Part shown: positions 34,368 to 42,920 of the stretch, one piece after another
How the letters are laid out: each line of letters starts with the position of its first letter
How positions within the stretch are numbered: the stretch's first letter is position 1
Origin: Sphaerisporangium corydalis
GTDB lineage: Bacteria; Actinomycetota; Actinomycetes; Streptosporangiales; Streptosporangiaceae
Assembly: GCF_025506355.1 (NCBI RefSeq)
Contig: NZ_JANZYP010000020.1
Location: forward strand, 1 to 64,000
Length of the DNA: 64,000 nt
Direction of reading: 5' to 3'
Program-made: the position numbers and the translations under genes
Notes under the pieces: model-generated
The model's database searches: none
Told to the model about the DNA's origin: nothing
The model's input: the letters and a program-made list of their open reading frames with translations, nothing else

Positions 34368-34404
34368 CTGAGGGGGCATCGACCGATCAGGGGAGGCGTG
34401 CGTG

Positions 34405-35049
34405 ATGGCGCGCAGCGGGGTCAGGGAACCGGCCACCACAGGGGAAGAAAGGCCCGGCGGCAGGCCGCCCATGGGCAAGGACGAGCCGGTACGACGGCGG
34501 CTGCTGGCCGAGGCGACACGGCTGTTCGCGGAGAAGGGCTTCGAGAGCACCTCCGTGCAGGAGATCGTTGCGGCGGCCGGCGTCACCAAAGGCGCGATGT
34601 ACCACTATTTCGGCTCAAAGGATGATCTCCTGAGGGAGATCTACGCGCGCGTGCTGCGCATGCAGATCGAGAGGCTCGTCCGGTTCGCGGACGCGCCCGG
34701 CCCGATCCCCGACCGCGTGCACGCCGCCGCGGTCGACGTCATCGTCACCACGGTCGACAACCTCGACGACTCCAAGATCTTCTTCCGTTCGATGCACCAG
34801 CTCGCGCCGGAGAACCAGAAGGCCGTGCGCGCGGAGCGCCGGCGCTACCACGAGCGCTTCCGTGACCTGCTGGTCGAGGGCCAGCGGGCCGGGGTGTTCC
34901 GCGACGACGTACCGGCCGACCTGGTGGTCGACTTCTTCTTCGGCTCGGTCCACCATCTCGGCACGTGGTACCACACCGACGGCCGGCTCTCGGGGACGGA
35001 GGTCGGCCGGCACTTCGCCGACCTGCTGCTCGCCTCGCTCCGCCCCTGA
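34405..35049 (+). CDS. TetR-family regulator of the acyl-CoA dehydrogenase operon
   Basis: This is a repressor of the fatty-acid-responsive TetR kind. The N-terminal HTH is RRRLLAEATRLFAEKGFESTSVQEIVAAAGVTKGAMYHYFGSKDDLL. The C-terminal ligand domain is helical (SKIFFRSMHQLAPENQKAVRAERRRYHERF). Its 214 residues are normal. The ATG lies 8 nt past GGGAGG; a GTG one codon earlier is equally possible. It reads towards the convergent dehydrogenase operon and shares an operator sequence with the far end of that operon, so an acyl-CoA is the likely inducer. Confidence 0.9.
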   Translation: MARSGVREPATTGEERPGGRPPMGKDEPVRRRLLAEATRLFAEKGFESTSVQEIVAAAGVTKGAMYHYFGSKDDLLREIYARVLRMQIERLVRFADAPGPIPDRVHAAAVDVIVTTVDNLDDSKIFFRSMHQLAPENQKAVRAERRRYHERFRDLLVEGQRAGVFRDDVPADLVVDFFFGSVHHLGTWYHTDGRLSGTEVGRHFADLLLASLRP

Positions 35050-35102
35050 GAGCCGAACCCGAAAGCCCGGACCCGCCCGCTCCAGGTGAGTCCGGTGGCG
35101 GT

Positions 35103-35146
35103 CCGGGTGGGTCCGGCGGTGGGCCTAGGCGGGCCCGGCGGTGGGC
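35103..35146. repeat. 22-bp tandem pair over an acyl-CoA dehydrogenase stop codon
   Basis: The 22-bp unit at 35125-35146 covers the last codons and TAG stop of the dehydrogenase. It is repeated directly downstream at 35103-35124 with four mismatches. On the coding strand both begin GCCCACCGCCGG. Confidence 0.7.
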
Positions 35147-36231
35147 GGCGGGCCCGGGATGTCGGCCAGGGACGCCAGGGCGTCGCGGTGGTCACCCGGC
35201 GTCCCGAGGGCGATCTCGTCGGCCTTGGCGCGCTTCAGATACAGATGCACGGGATGCTCCCAGGTCATCCCGATACCACCGTGGAGCTGCACGCACTCCT
35301 CCGCCGCGTGCACGGCGACCGCGCCGCACCACGCCTGCGCCACCGCGACCGCCGTGGCCGCCTCCACCCCCGACGCGAGCGCGTCCGCGGCGTTGCGCGC
35401 GGCGGCCCTGGCCTGGACGATCTCCAGCCACAGGTCGGCCATCCGGTGCTTCAGCGCCTGGAACGACCCGACCGGACGGGCGAACTGGTGACGTTCCTTG
35501 ACATAGGCGACCGTCGTGGTCAGGCACCATTCGGCCACCCCGAGCTGCTCGGAGGCCAGCAGCCCCGCGCCGAACTCCAGGGCCGCGCGCAGCGGCGCCA
35601 GGTCGGCCGAGATCTGACGTGCCTCCGCGCCGGCGAACGTCACGGTCGATATCGGACGGGTGACGTCGAGCGAGACGACCGTCTCGACGGTCGCGGCGGC
35701 GGCGTCGACGGCGTACAGCGCGCCGGAGGCCGGGACGACGAGCACGTCGGCGGCGTCCGCGCCCGCGACCGAGGTGACCCGCCCGGTCAGCGTCCCGCCC
35801 TCGGCGGTCACTCCCCCGGAGCCGCCGCCGGGCGCGTACGGGGAGGTCGCGAACGACACGGCGAGCGCAGCGGTGGTCTCCCCGCTCGCGAGGGCGGTGA
35901 GCAGCTCGCGGGCGGCGCCGGTGCCCGCGTCCAGCAGAACACGCGTCGCGAGGACGGCGCTGGTCAGGAACGGCACCGGGGTGACCGCGCGGCCCAGCTC
36001 CTCCAGCACGACGGCCGCCTCGCGCGCCGTCGCGTCCGCGCCGCCCAGTTCCTCGGGGATCAGCAGCCCGGCGGCGCCGATGTCCCTGGCCAGCGCCTTC
36101 CACAGGTCGGCGTCGTACGGCGAGACGCTCTCGGCCCTCGCGAGCACCGCGGCCGGGGGCAGCCGATCGGCGAGCAGGTCGCGGACCGCCGCCCGCAGTT
36201 CCTCCTCGACCTCGGAGTACAGCAGGGTCAT
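35125..36231 (-). CDS. Acyl-CoA dehydrogenase (FadE-like), small subunit type
   Basis: This is a flavoprotein of the acyl-CoA dehydrogenase fold, 368 residues, last in a four-gene operon. The N-terminal helical domain has AARDIGAAGLLIPEELGGADA-type packing, and the C-terminal domain has QFARPVGSFQALKHRMADLW and CVQLHGGIGMTWEHPVHLYLKRAK. It resembles the divergent FadE subunits that pair with a second ACAD in actinobacterial heterotetramers for steroid or unusual acyl chains. The middle domain is poorly conserved. The usual catalytic glutamate is not obvious, in line with a non-catalytic or heteromeric subunit. It follows the next ACAD by 70 bp. Confidence 0.85.
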   Translation of the reverse strand: MTLLYSEVEEELRAAVRDLLADRLPPAAVLARAESVSPYDADLWKALARDIGAAGLLIPEELGGADATAREAAVVLEELGRAVTPVPFLTSAVLATRVLLDAGTGAARELLTALASGETTAALAVSFATSPYAPGGGSGGVTAEGGTLTGRVTSVAGADAADVLVVPASGALYAVDAAAATVETVVSLDVTRPISTVTFAGAEARQISADLAPLRAALEFGAGLLASEQLGVAEWCLTTTVAYVKERHQFARPVGSFQALKHRMADLWLEIVQARAAARNAADALASGVEAATAVAVAQAWCGAVAVHAAEECVQLHGGIGMTWEHPVHLYLKRAKADEIALGTPGDHRDALASLADIPGPPPTAGPA

Positions 36232-36301
36232 CGGTCGCTCACCACTCCTTGTCCACCGCGCGGAGCACTCGCCCCTCGCGCATCACCACACCGGCCGAGG
36301 G

Positions 36302-37480
36302 TCATCGCGGGAGGTCCTTCCAGGGGACGTTCTTGTCGACACGGGGCTCGGAGGGCAGGCCGAGGACGCGCTCGGCGATGATGTTGCGCAGGATCTCGGA
36401 GGTCCCGCCCTCGATCGAGTTGCCCTTGGCCCGCAGGTAGCGGTACCCGGGGTCGCGGCCGAAGAAGTCGACGGAGTCGGACCGGCGGAAGGTCCAGTCG
36501 TCGTAGGTGAGGCCCTCCTCGCGGCGCATCTCCACGTCGAGGCTGGTCAGCGCCTGGTTGAGGCGGGCGAAGGCCAGCTTCATCCCCGAGCCCTCCGGCC
36601 CGGGGGCGCCGACGGCGAGCTGCTGGCGCAGCCGCACCCCGGCGAGGCGGGTGACCTCGGTCTCGACCCAGAGCCGGAGCAGGCGCTGGTGCAGGTCGTG
36701 CGTGCGGGCCTCGGGCCGCTGCCGCCAGGTGTCGGCGACCAGGCCGATGACCCCGCCGCCACGCCGTACGGGCGCGCCGCCGATGGCGACCCGCTCGTTC
36801 ATGAGCGTGGTCTGGGCCACCCGCCAGCCGTCGCCCACCTCGCCGAGCCGCAGCGCGTCCGGCAGCCGCACGCCGGTGAGGAAGACCTCGTTGAACTCGG
36901 CCTCACCGGTGATCTGCCGCAGCGGGCGCACCTCGACCCCGGGGGCCGTCATGTCGCAGACGAAGTACGTGAGGCCCCGGTGCTTGGGCACGTCCGGGTC
37001 GGTGCGGGCGACGAGGATCGCCCAGCGGGAGTGGTGGGCGCCGGACGTCCACACCTTCTGCCCGTCGACCACCCATTCGTCCCCGTCACGCACGGCCCTG
37101 GTGGCGAGCGTGGCGAGGTCGGAACCCGCGCCGGGCTCGCTGAAGAGCTGGCACCAGACCTCCTCCCCCGTCCACAGGGGCCGCAGGAAGCGCTGTTTCT
37201 GCTCGTCGGTGCCGAAGATGAGGATGGTGGGCGCCGCCATGCCGAGGCCGATGGTGAGCTTGCCGATCTCGGTCTGCGGCGTGCCGGCGAGTTCCTTCTC
37301 CACCACGCTCTGCAGTTCGCGGGGCGCGCCGAGCCCGCCGAGGCCCACGGGGAAGTGCACCCAGGCCAGCCCGGCATCGAAGCGCGCCCGCAGGAAGTCG
37401 AGCGGTTCCATGCCCTCCGGGTCGTTCCCGGCGAGGAAAGCGCGGGCGCGCTCCTGCAGCGCCGCCTCATCCACTGTCAC
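36302..37480 (-). CDS. Acyl-CoA dehydrogenase (FadE-like)
   Basis: This is a 392-residue flavin enzyme of beta-oxidation type. FAD and substrate motifs are WCQLFSEPGAGSDLATLATRA, WVVDGQKVWTSGAHHSRW and GVRLPDALRLGEVGDGWRVAQTTL. The C-terminus has GNSIEGGTSEILRNIIAERVLGLP, where the family keeps its catalytic base region. With the neighbouring small FadE it could form a mixed tetramer. The ATG start (MTVDEAALQERARAFL) lies 39 bp after the stop of the next upstream ACAD gene, so the cluster is one transcript. Confidence 0.9.
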   Translation of the reverse strand: MTVDEAALQERARAFLAGNDPEGMEPLDFLRARFDAGLAWVHFPVGLGGLGAPRELQSVVEKELAGTPQTEIGKLTIGLGMAAPTILIFGTDEQKQRFLRPLWTGEEVWCQLFSEPGAGSDLATLATRAVRDGDEWVVDGQKVWTSGAHHSRWAILVARTDPDVPKHRGLTYFVCDMTAPGVEVRPLRQITGEAEFNEVFLTGVRLPDALRLGEVGDGWRVAQTTLMNERVAIGGAPVRRGGGVIGLVADTWRQRPEARTHDLHQRLLRLWVETEVTRLAGVRLRQQLAVGAPGPEGSGMKLAFARLNQALTSLDVEMRREEGLTYDDWTFRRSDSVDFFGRDPGYRYLRAKGNSIEGGTSEILRNIIAERVLGLPSEPRVDKNVPWKDLPR

Positions 37481-37519
37481 GAAAAATCCCTTCAGGTCTG
37501 GTCGGATCCCGGCGGTGGG

Positions 37520-38730
<1,211 letters not shown>

Positions 38731-38731
<1 letters not shown>

Positions 38732-39729
38732 CAGCCCTCCAGTGACTCCAGTGCTTGCAGTCCGTGGGTCACGAGCGGCGCGACGTGCTCGCCGATCTCG
38801 TCGAAGCCGTCGCCGACGGTCAGACCCTGGGTGTAGCGGAAGTGGATGCCCTCGGAGATCACCGCGAGCTTGAAGCAGGCCAGGCCGACGTACCAGCCCA
38901 GCCGGGAGACGTCGAGACCGGCGCCCTTCGCGTACCGCTCGGCGAGCTCGGCGGCCGGGGTGTGCTCGCCCTCGTCCTCCGGCACGCTGATGTCCAGGGC
39001 GGCGAAGTCGGCGTACAGCAGGAAAAGCGCCAGGTCGGTGAGCGGGTCGCCGAGCGTGGACATCTCCCAGTCCAGCACGGCGCGCACCTGGCCGCCGGCG
39101 ATCAGCGTGTTGCCCAGCTTGAAGTCACCGTGCACGATCGCGTGGCGCTGGGTCACGGGCACGGCGCGCGCCAGGCCCGCGTACAGCTCGTCGATGTCGG
39201 GCAGCTCACGGCTGCGGGACGCGTCGAGCTGCCGCTTCCACCGCTTGACCTGGCGTTCCAGGAAGCCCTCGGGCCGGCCGAAGTCGGCGAGCCCGAGCGC
39301 GGCCGGGTCCAGGGCGTGCAGCCGGGCGAGGATGTCGGTGAGGTCGGCCTCGATGGCGGGCGTCGCCGGCGGCTGCCCGCCCTCGACGTACTCCATCACG
39401 TAGAACGGCGCCCCGACGACGTCCGGGTCCTCGCAGAGGTGGTCGGTGCGGGGCACGGGCACGCCGGTGCCGCGCAGCGCCGTCATCACGCGGTACTCCC
39501 GGCCCATGTCGTGCGCCGTGGCGAGCACGTGCCCGAGCGGCGGCCTGCGTACGACGAAGCGGTGCCCGCCGTCCTGGACGAGGTAGGTCAGGTTCGACTT
39601 GCCGCCGTGGATGATCTCGGCAGACAGGGGGCCCTCGGCGAGGTCGTGCCGCGCCAGGTGGTCCCTCAGGCGGTCGAGATCGAGACCCGGCGGGCTGGTC
39701 TCGACATGTGCGGGCATCGCGTTCCCCAT
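38731..39729 (-). CDS. APH-fold phosphotransferase, ACAD10/11 kinase-domain homologue
   Basis: This is a 332-residue protein with aminoglycoside-phosphotransferase fold. It shows RFVVRRPPLG (strand with phosphate-binding Arg), AIVHGDFKLGNTLI (catalytic HGDxxxxN) and AVLDWEMSTLGDPLTDLALFLLY (metal-binding Asp). This sequence type is that of the N-terminal kinase domain of animal ACAD10/11, not of antibiotic resistance. It is first in the operon with the ACAD11-like dehydrogenase. ATG at 39729 follows GGGACGA; another ATG four codons later is possible. A TetR operator lies 22 bp upstream. It probably phosphorylates a hydroxyacyl-CoA. Confidence 0.88.
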
Positions 39730-39750
39730 TCGTCCCGGTCCCTGGAGCGT

Positions 39751-39767
39751 ACCGACCGGCCGGTATG
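39751..39767. promoter_or_regulatory. TetR operator, copy 2, upstream of the kinase/ACAD operon
   Basis: ACCGACCGGCCGGTATG is a palindrome-bearing 17-mer identical at 15 positions to the site before the tetR gene at 34351. It sits directly upstream of the operon's first gene. Confidence 0.8.
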
Positions 39768-39897
39768 CCTGTCGACCAGTACTCTGCCGGGTCACGCTCA
39801 GCGCCTCCCCGGCTCGGTCTCGTTACCCGATTCTGCCCGTACCCACTCGGGGGTTGGGAGCGTGGACCCCATCTTCTTGATTCCGTTCGGCCATTCC

Positions 39898-39965
39898 GCG
39901 GCGTTCCGCGTGGCCGTCCTGCGGCGTTCCTGCGGCGTTCCGCCTGGCCGTCTTGCGGCGCCCGT
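39898..39965. repeat. 34-bp tandem pair next to a tetR stop codon
   Basis: Two 34-bp units (39898-39931 and 39932-39965), both starting GCGGCGTTCCGC, end exactly at the base before the stop codon of the adjacent tetR gene. They do not include the stop. Confidence 0.65.
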
Positions 39966-40538
39966 TCAGGGGCGGGGGACGGTGAGCATGCCGTGGAGGA
40001 GTTCGCGCATGCCGGCGTGGAGCTCCGCGAGGCTCGGCACGGTGCCGGCGCCCGCGACCGCGTCGAAGATCACGCCTTCCCCGAACGCGACGAGCTGCCT
40101 GCCGTGCCGCACCGGATCGGGCGAACCGGCCGCGTCGAGCATCGCGATCGCCACCTCACGGAAGCGGCGCCCCGCCTCGTCGTAGACCTTCCTCAGCTCG
40201 GGACGGCGGGTGGCCTCCAGGGCCAGCTCGTACCGGGCGAGCGTGGTGCGCCGGCCGCCGGTGAGCTGGCCGTGCAGCAACCGCGCCATCAGCCCGGCCA
40301 GTTCGTCCGGCGAGGGGGCGGCGTCGCTCGAGGGCACGGCGGTGAAGTAGCCCTCTTCGAGGGAGGTGAGTCGGGCCAGGGTGAGCGCGAGGAGCGCCGC
40401 CCGGGTGCGGGCGAGGTTGGACGTCGAACCGGCGGGCAGGCCGGCCGCCTCGTCCACCGCGCGGTGGGTGAGACCGCGCATACCCCTTTCCACCAGGAGC
40501 GTGATGGCCGCCTCCGCGATGACTTCCTCCCTGCGCAT
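39966..40538 (-). CDS. TetR-family repressor of the adjacent monooxygenase
   Basis: This is a 190-residue regulator. The HTH is EVIAEAAITLLVERGMRGLTHRAVDEAAGLPAGSTSNLARTRAAL, a variant typical of TetR proteins that control a divergent FAD monooxygenase or efflux gene. The C-terminal part (RRPELRKVYDEAGRRFREVAIAMLDAAG) fits the TetR_C_6/PsrA-like group. Two 14-bp palindromes in the 55-bp divergent promoter are the obvious operators, so it should repress both itself and the monooxygenase until an aromatic or phenolic ligand binds. Confidence 0.9.
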   Translation of the reverse strand: MRREEVIAEAAITLLVERGMRGLTHRAVDEAAGLPAGSTSNLARTRAALLALTLARLTSLEEGYFTAVPSSDAAPSPDELAGLMARLLHGQLTGGRRTTLARYELALEATRRPELRKVYDEAGRRFREVAIAMLDAAGSPDPVRHGRQLVAFGEGVIFDAVAGAGTVPSLAELHAGMRELLHGMLTVPRP

Positions 40539-40546
40539 GGACCCAC

Positions 40547-40580
40547 ACTACATGTGTAGTACGCTAACTACAGATGTAGT
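40547..40580. promoter_or_regulatory. Double TetR operator between divergent genes
   Basis: ACTACATGTGTAGT (40547-40560) and ACTACAGATGTAGT (40567-40580) are two 14-bp palindromes with centres 20 bp apart, two turns of the helix. They fill the space between the tetR and monooxygenase starts. Confidence 0.88.
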
Positions 40581-40593
40581 GAAGGAGAGGGTC

Positions 40594-41781
40594 ATGTCCC
40601 ATGCGATCGTGATCGGCGGCGGGATCGGCGGCCTGACGGCGGCGGCGGCGCTGTCGCTCAGGGGCTGGTCGGTGACGGTGCTCGAACGGGCCGCGTCCCT
40701 GGACCCCGTCGGTTCCGGCATCGCCATCGCCCCCAACGCGCTGCGGGCGCTCGACACGATCGGCGTCGGCGACGACGTGCGCAAGCTGTCGGCGTTGCAA
40801 GGAGCGGCGGGGCTGCGCAGGGTCGACGGGCGGTGGCTGACGCGTACGAGCGCCGAGGCGGCGGCGGCGCGGTACGGCGACCCCACCGTGCTGCTGCTCC
40901 GCTCGACCCTGGTGAACCTGCTCGCGGGCCGGCTCGGCCCCGCGGCGCTCCGCCTCGGCACGACCGCGCACGCCGTGGACCCGGAGACCGGCCGGGTCTC
41001 CACCGGCGACGGCGACCTGGAAGGCGATCTCGTCGTCGCGGCGGACGGGATCCACTCGGCGGTCCGCCGCGCGTTGTTCCCCGCCCACCCGGAGCCGGTG
41101 CACTCAGGGGTGACGAGCTGGCGGATCGTCGTCCCCCGGCCGGAGGGGGACGTGCGGGGCAGCGAGACCTGGGGGCGCGGCCAGGTGTTCGGGATCATGC
41201 CCCTGGCCGACGGCCTGGTGTACGCCTACGCCACCGCACCGGCCGACCGGGACGGCCTCGGTTCCGCGACCGGTTCGAATGGCAGGGACGATCCGGACGG
41301 CGGTAGGGAGAAGGCCGAGCTGGCGCGGCTGTTCGCGGGGTGGCACGACCCGATCCCCCGGCTGATCGCCTCGGCGGCCGAGGACCGGATCCTCAGGCAC
41401 GACCTTCTCTTCCTGGATCCTCCCCTGCCCGCCTTCCACGTGGGCCGGGTGGCCCTGCTGGGCGACGCCGCCCACGCGATGACCCCGAACCTCGGCCAGG
41501 GCGCCTGCCAGGCGATCGAGGACGCCGTGGTACTCGCCCACGTGACGGGCGGGAGTGGTCACCGGCCCGGAGTGGATCTGGCCGCCTACACGGCCGCGCG
41601 GCTGGCCCGGACGGCGAAGATCATGCGCAGGTCGCGGGCCGTCTGCCGGGTGACCCTGTGGTCGAATCCGCTCGCCGTACGCGCCAGGGAGCTCGGGATG
41701 TCGCTGGCCGGGCGGCTCGGGGACGACATCGCGTTGCGCCAGTTCGACGACGTCTTCACCTGGCGGCCGCCCGTGTCGTGA
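40594..41781 (+). CDS. FAD-dependent aromatic monooxygenase (PHBH-like)
   Basis: This is a class A flavoprotein hydroxylase, 395 residues. FAD binds at AIVIGGGIGGLTAAAALSLRGW (residues of about 3-25), the DG motif is GDLVVAADGIHSAVRRALF, and GRVALLGDAAHAMTPNLGQG binds the ribityl chain. Members oxidise phenols, salicylate, or polyketide and drug substrates such as tetracycline or rifampicin. GAAGGAGAGG precedes the ATG. The adjacent tetR and the double operator suggest substrate-induced expression. The 3' end overlaps the convergent permease gene by 26 bp. The substrate is not predictable. Confidence 0.92.
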   Translation: MSHAIVIGGGIGGLTAAAALSLRGWSVTVLERAASLDPVGSGIAIAPNALRALDTIGVGDDVRKLSALQGAAGLRRVDGRWLTRTSAEAAAARYGDPTVLLLRSTLVNLLAGRLGPAALRLGTTAHAVDPETGRVSTGDGDLEGDLVVAADGIHSAVRRALFPAHPEPVHSGVTSWRIVVPRPEGDVRGSETWGRGQVFGIMPLADGLVYAYATAPADRDGLGSATGSNGRDDPDGGREKAELARLFAGWHDPIPRLIASAAEDRILRHDLLFLDPPLPAFHVGRVALLGDAAHAMTPNLGQGACQAIEDAVVLAHVTGGSGHRPGVDLAAYTAARLARTAKIMRRSRAVCRVTLWSNPLAVRARELGMSLAGRLGDDIALRQFDDVFTWRPPVS

Positions 41782-42640
41782 CGGGGATGGGAATCTCGGG
41801 GTGCGGCGGCGACACCGCCTGCGTACTCTCTGGAGTGAGCCGGCTCAGCGTGATCGTCCCGGCGATCAGCACCGCGGCCGAGACCAGGGCCGGGATCGCG
41901 TTCCCCATGCCGCTCGGCACCGGCTCGCCCAGCAGGACCGTCCCCGCGAGCACCGAAGTGATGGGGTCCACCACCTGCACCCCGGCGTACGCGATCCCGA
42001 AATAGCCGACCGCGTACGACTTCTGCAGGAGCACGACGGCGAAGACCAGCAGCACCGGGATCGCGATCGTGAACCAGTGGAGCAGCCGGGAGAGGTCCCC
42101 GCCGAGCCCGCCGCCGACGACCCGGACGAACGTGGACACCGAGGCCGTCACCGACCCCGCGCCGATGGACAGCAGCAGCGCCTTCCCCGCCCCTCGGGCG
42201 CGCCGGGAGGCGAGCTGGCAGATCACGACGACCACGCCCACGCAGGCGAGGAAACCCAGCGCCGCGGGGGTGGACAGGACGGGCCGCGTGTTGCTGTGCG
42301 GCATCAGCAGCATGAGTCCCAGCAGGCCGGCGGCCACCGCGATCGAGCCGAGCACCTCGGCCTTGTGCGGGCGCCTGCCGTGCAGGACCGCCGCCAGCGG
42401 GACGGCGAAGACCAGCGTCGCCACGCTGACCGGCTGGATCAGTACCAGCGGCGCGAAGCTCAGCGCCAGCGCGTGCAGCGAGGCTCCGGCGAAGCCGATG
42501 ACGCCACCGATCCACCATCGCGGTCGCTTGATCAGTTTGAGGGTGGCACCCCCGCGGACCACCTCGAACTGCTGCAGGGCCGCGCCCCCGGCGTACCCGA
42601 GCGCACCGACGAGCGCGATCGACACGCCCAGCCAGATCAT
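41756..42640 (-). CDS. DMT-superfamily permease (EamA/NIPA-like)
   Basis: This is a polytopic inner-membrane protein of 294 residues with about nine or ten hydrophobic helices. It starts with MIWLGVSIALVGALGYAGGAALQQ. The layout WIGGVIGFAGASLHALALSFAPLVLIQPVSVATLVFAVPLAA is that of DMT transporters near the magnesium-transporter NIPA/DUF-type branch found in actinobacteria. The loop before residue 150 contains HSNTRPVL. The chosen ATG precedes the first helix. It stands alone; the cargo is unknown. Confidence 0.82.
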   Translation of the reverse strand: MIWLGVSIALVGALGYAGGAALQQFEVVRGGATLKLIKRPRWWIGGVIGFAGASLHALALSFAPLVLIQPVSVATLVFAVPLAAVLHGRRPHKAEVLGSIAVAAGLLGLMLLMPHSNTRPVLSTPAALGFLACVGVVVVICQLASRRARGAGKALLLSIGAGSVTASVSTFVRVVGGGLGGDLSRLLHWFTIAIPVLLVFAVVLLQKSYAVGYFGIAYAGVQVVDPITSVLAGTVLLGEPVPSGMGNAIPALVSAAVLIAGTITLSRLTPESTQAVSPPHPEIPIPVTTRAAAR

Positions 42641-42886
42641 GGCCGGCCACCGGACGCGAGCACGAGGGCAGGGGAGGGCGATTGTGAGGTCATCAGAGGG
42701 AGCACCCCGCCAGCTTAGGGACAAACATGAGTAGCCAGTTCGCCAATCCCACCATTACGTCTAGATCTGGGGCTGACGCGCTGATGGCACCGTGCGCGGC
42801 CAAACGGGATGATTTACCTGATTTGCCGCGCATGGTCGGTACAGCTTCCCTGGGAATGAGAACACAATCAGCGACGTTTCCGAAGG

Positions 42887-42901
42887 TACCCCCTATGGGT
42901 A
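42887..42901 (+). promoter_or_regulatory. CsoR-like copper operator
   Basis: TACCC-CCTAT-GGGTA is an inverted repeat with a 5-nt spacer that fits the CsoR box pattern (TACCC...GGGTA). It lies 19 bp before the start of a copper P-type ATPase gene. The sequence just downstream, TATATT, could serve as the -10 element. No csoR gene lies in the window. Confidence 0.7.
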
Positions 42902-42920
42902 TATTGATCAGGGAGCGAGC

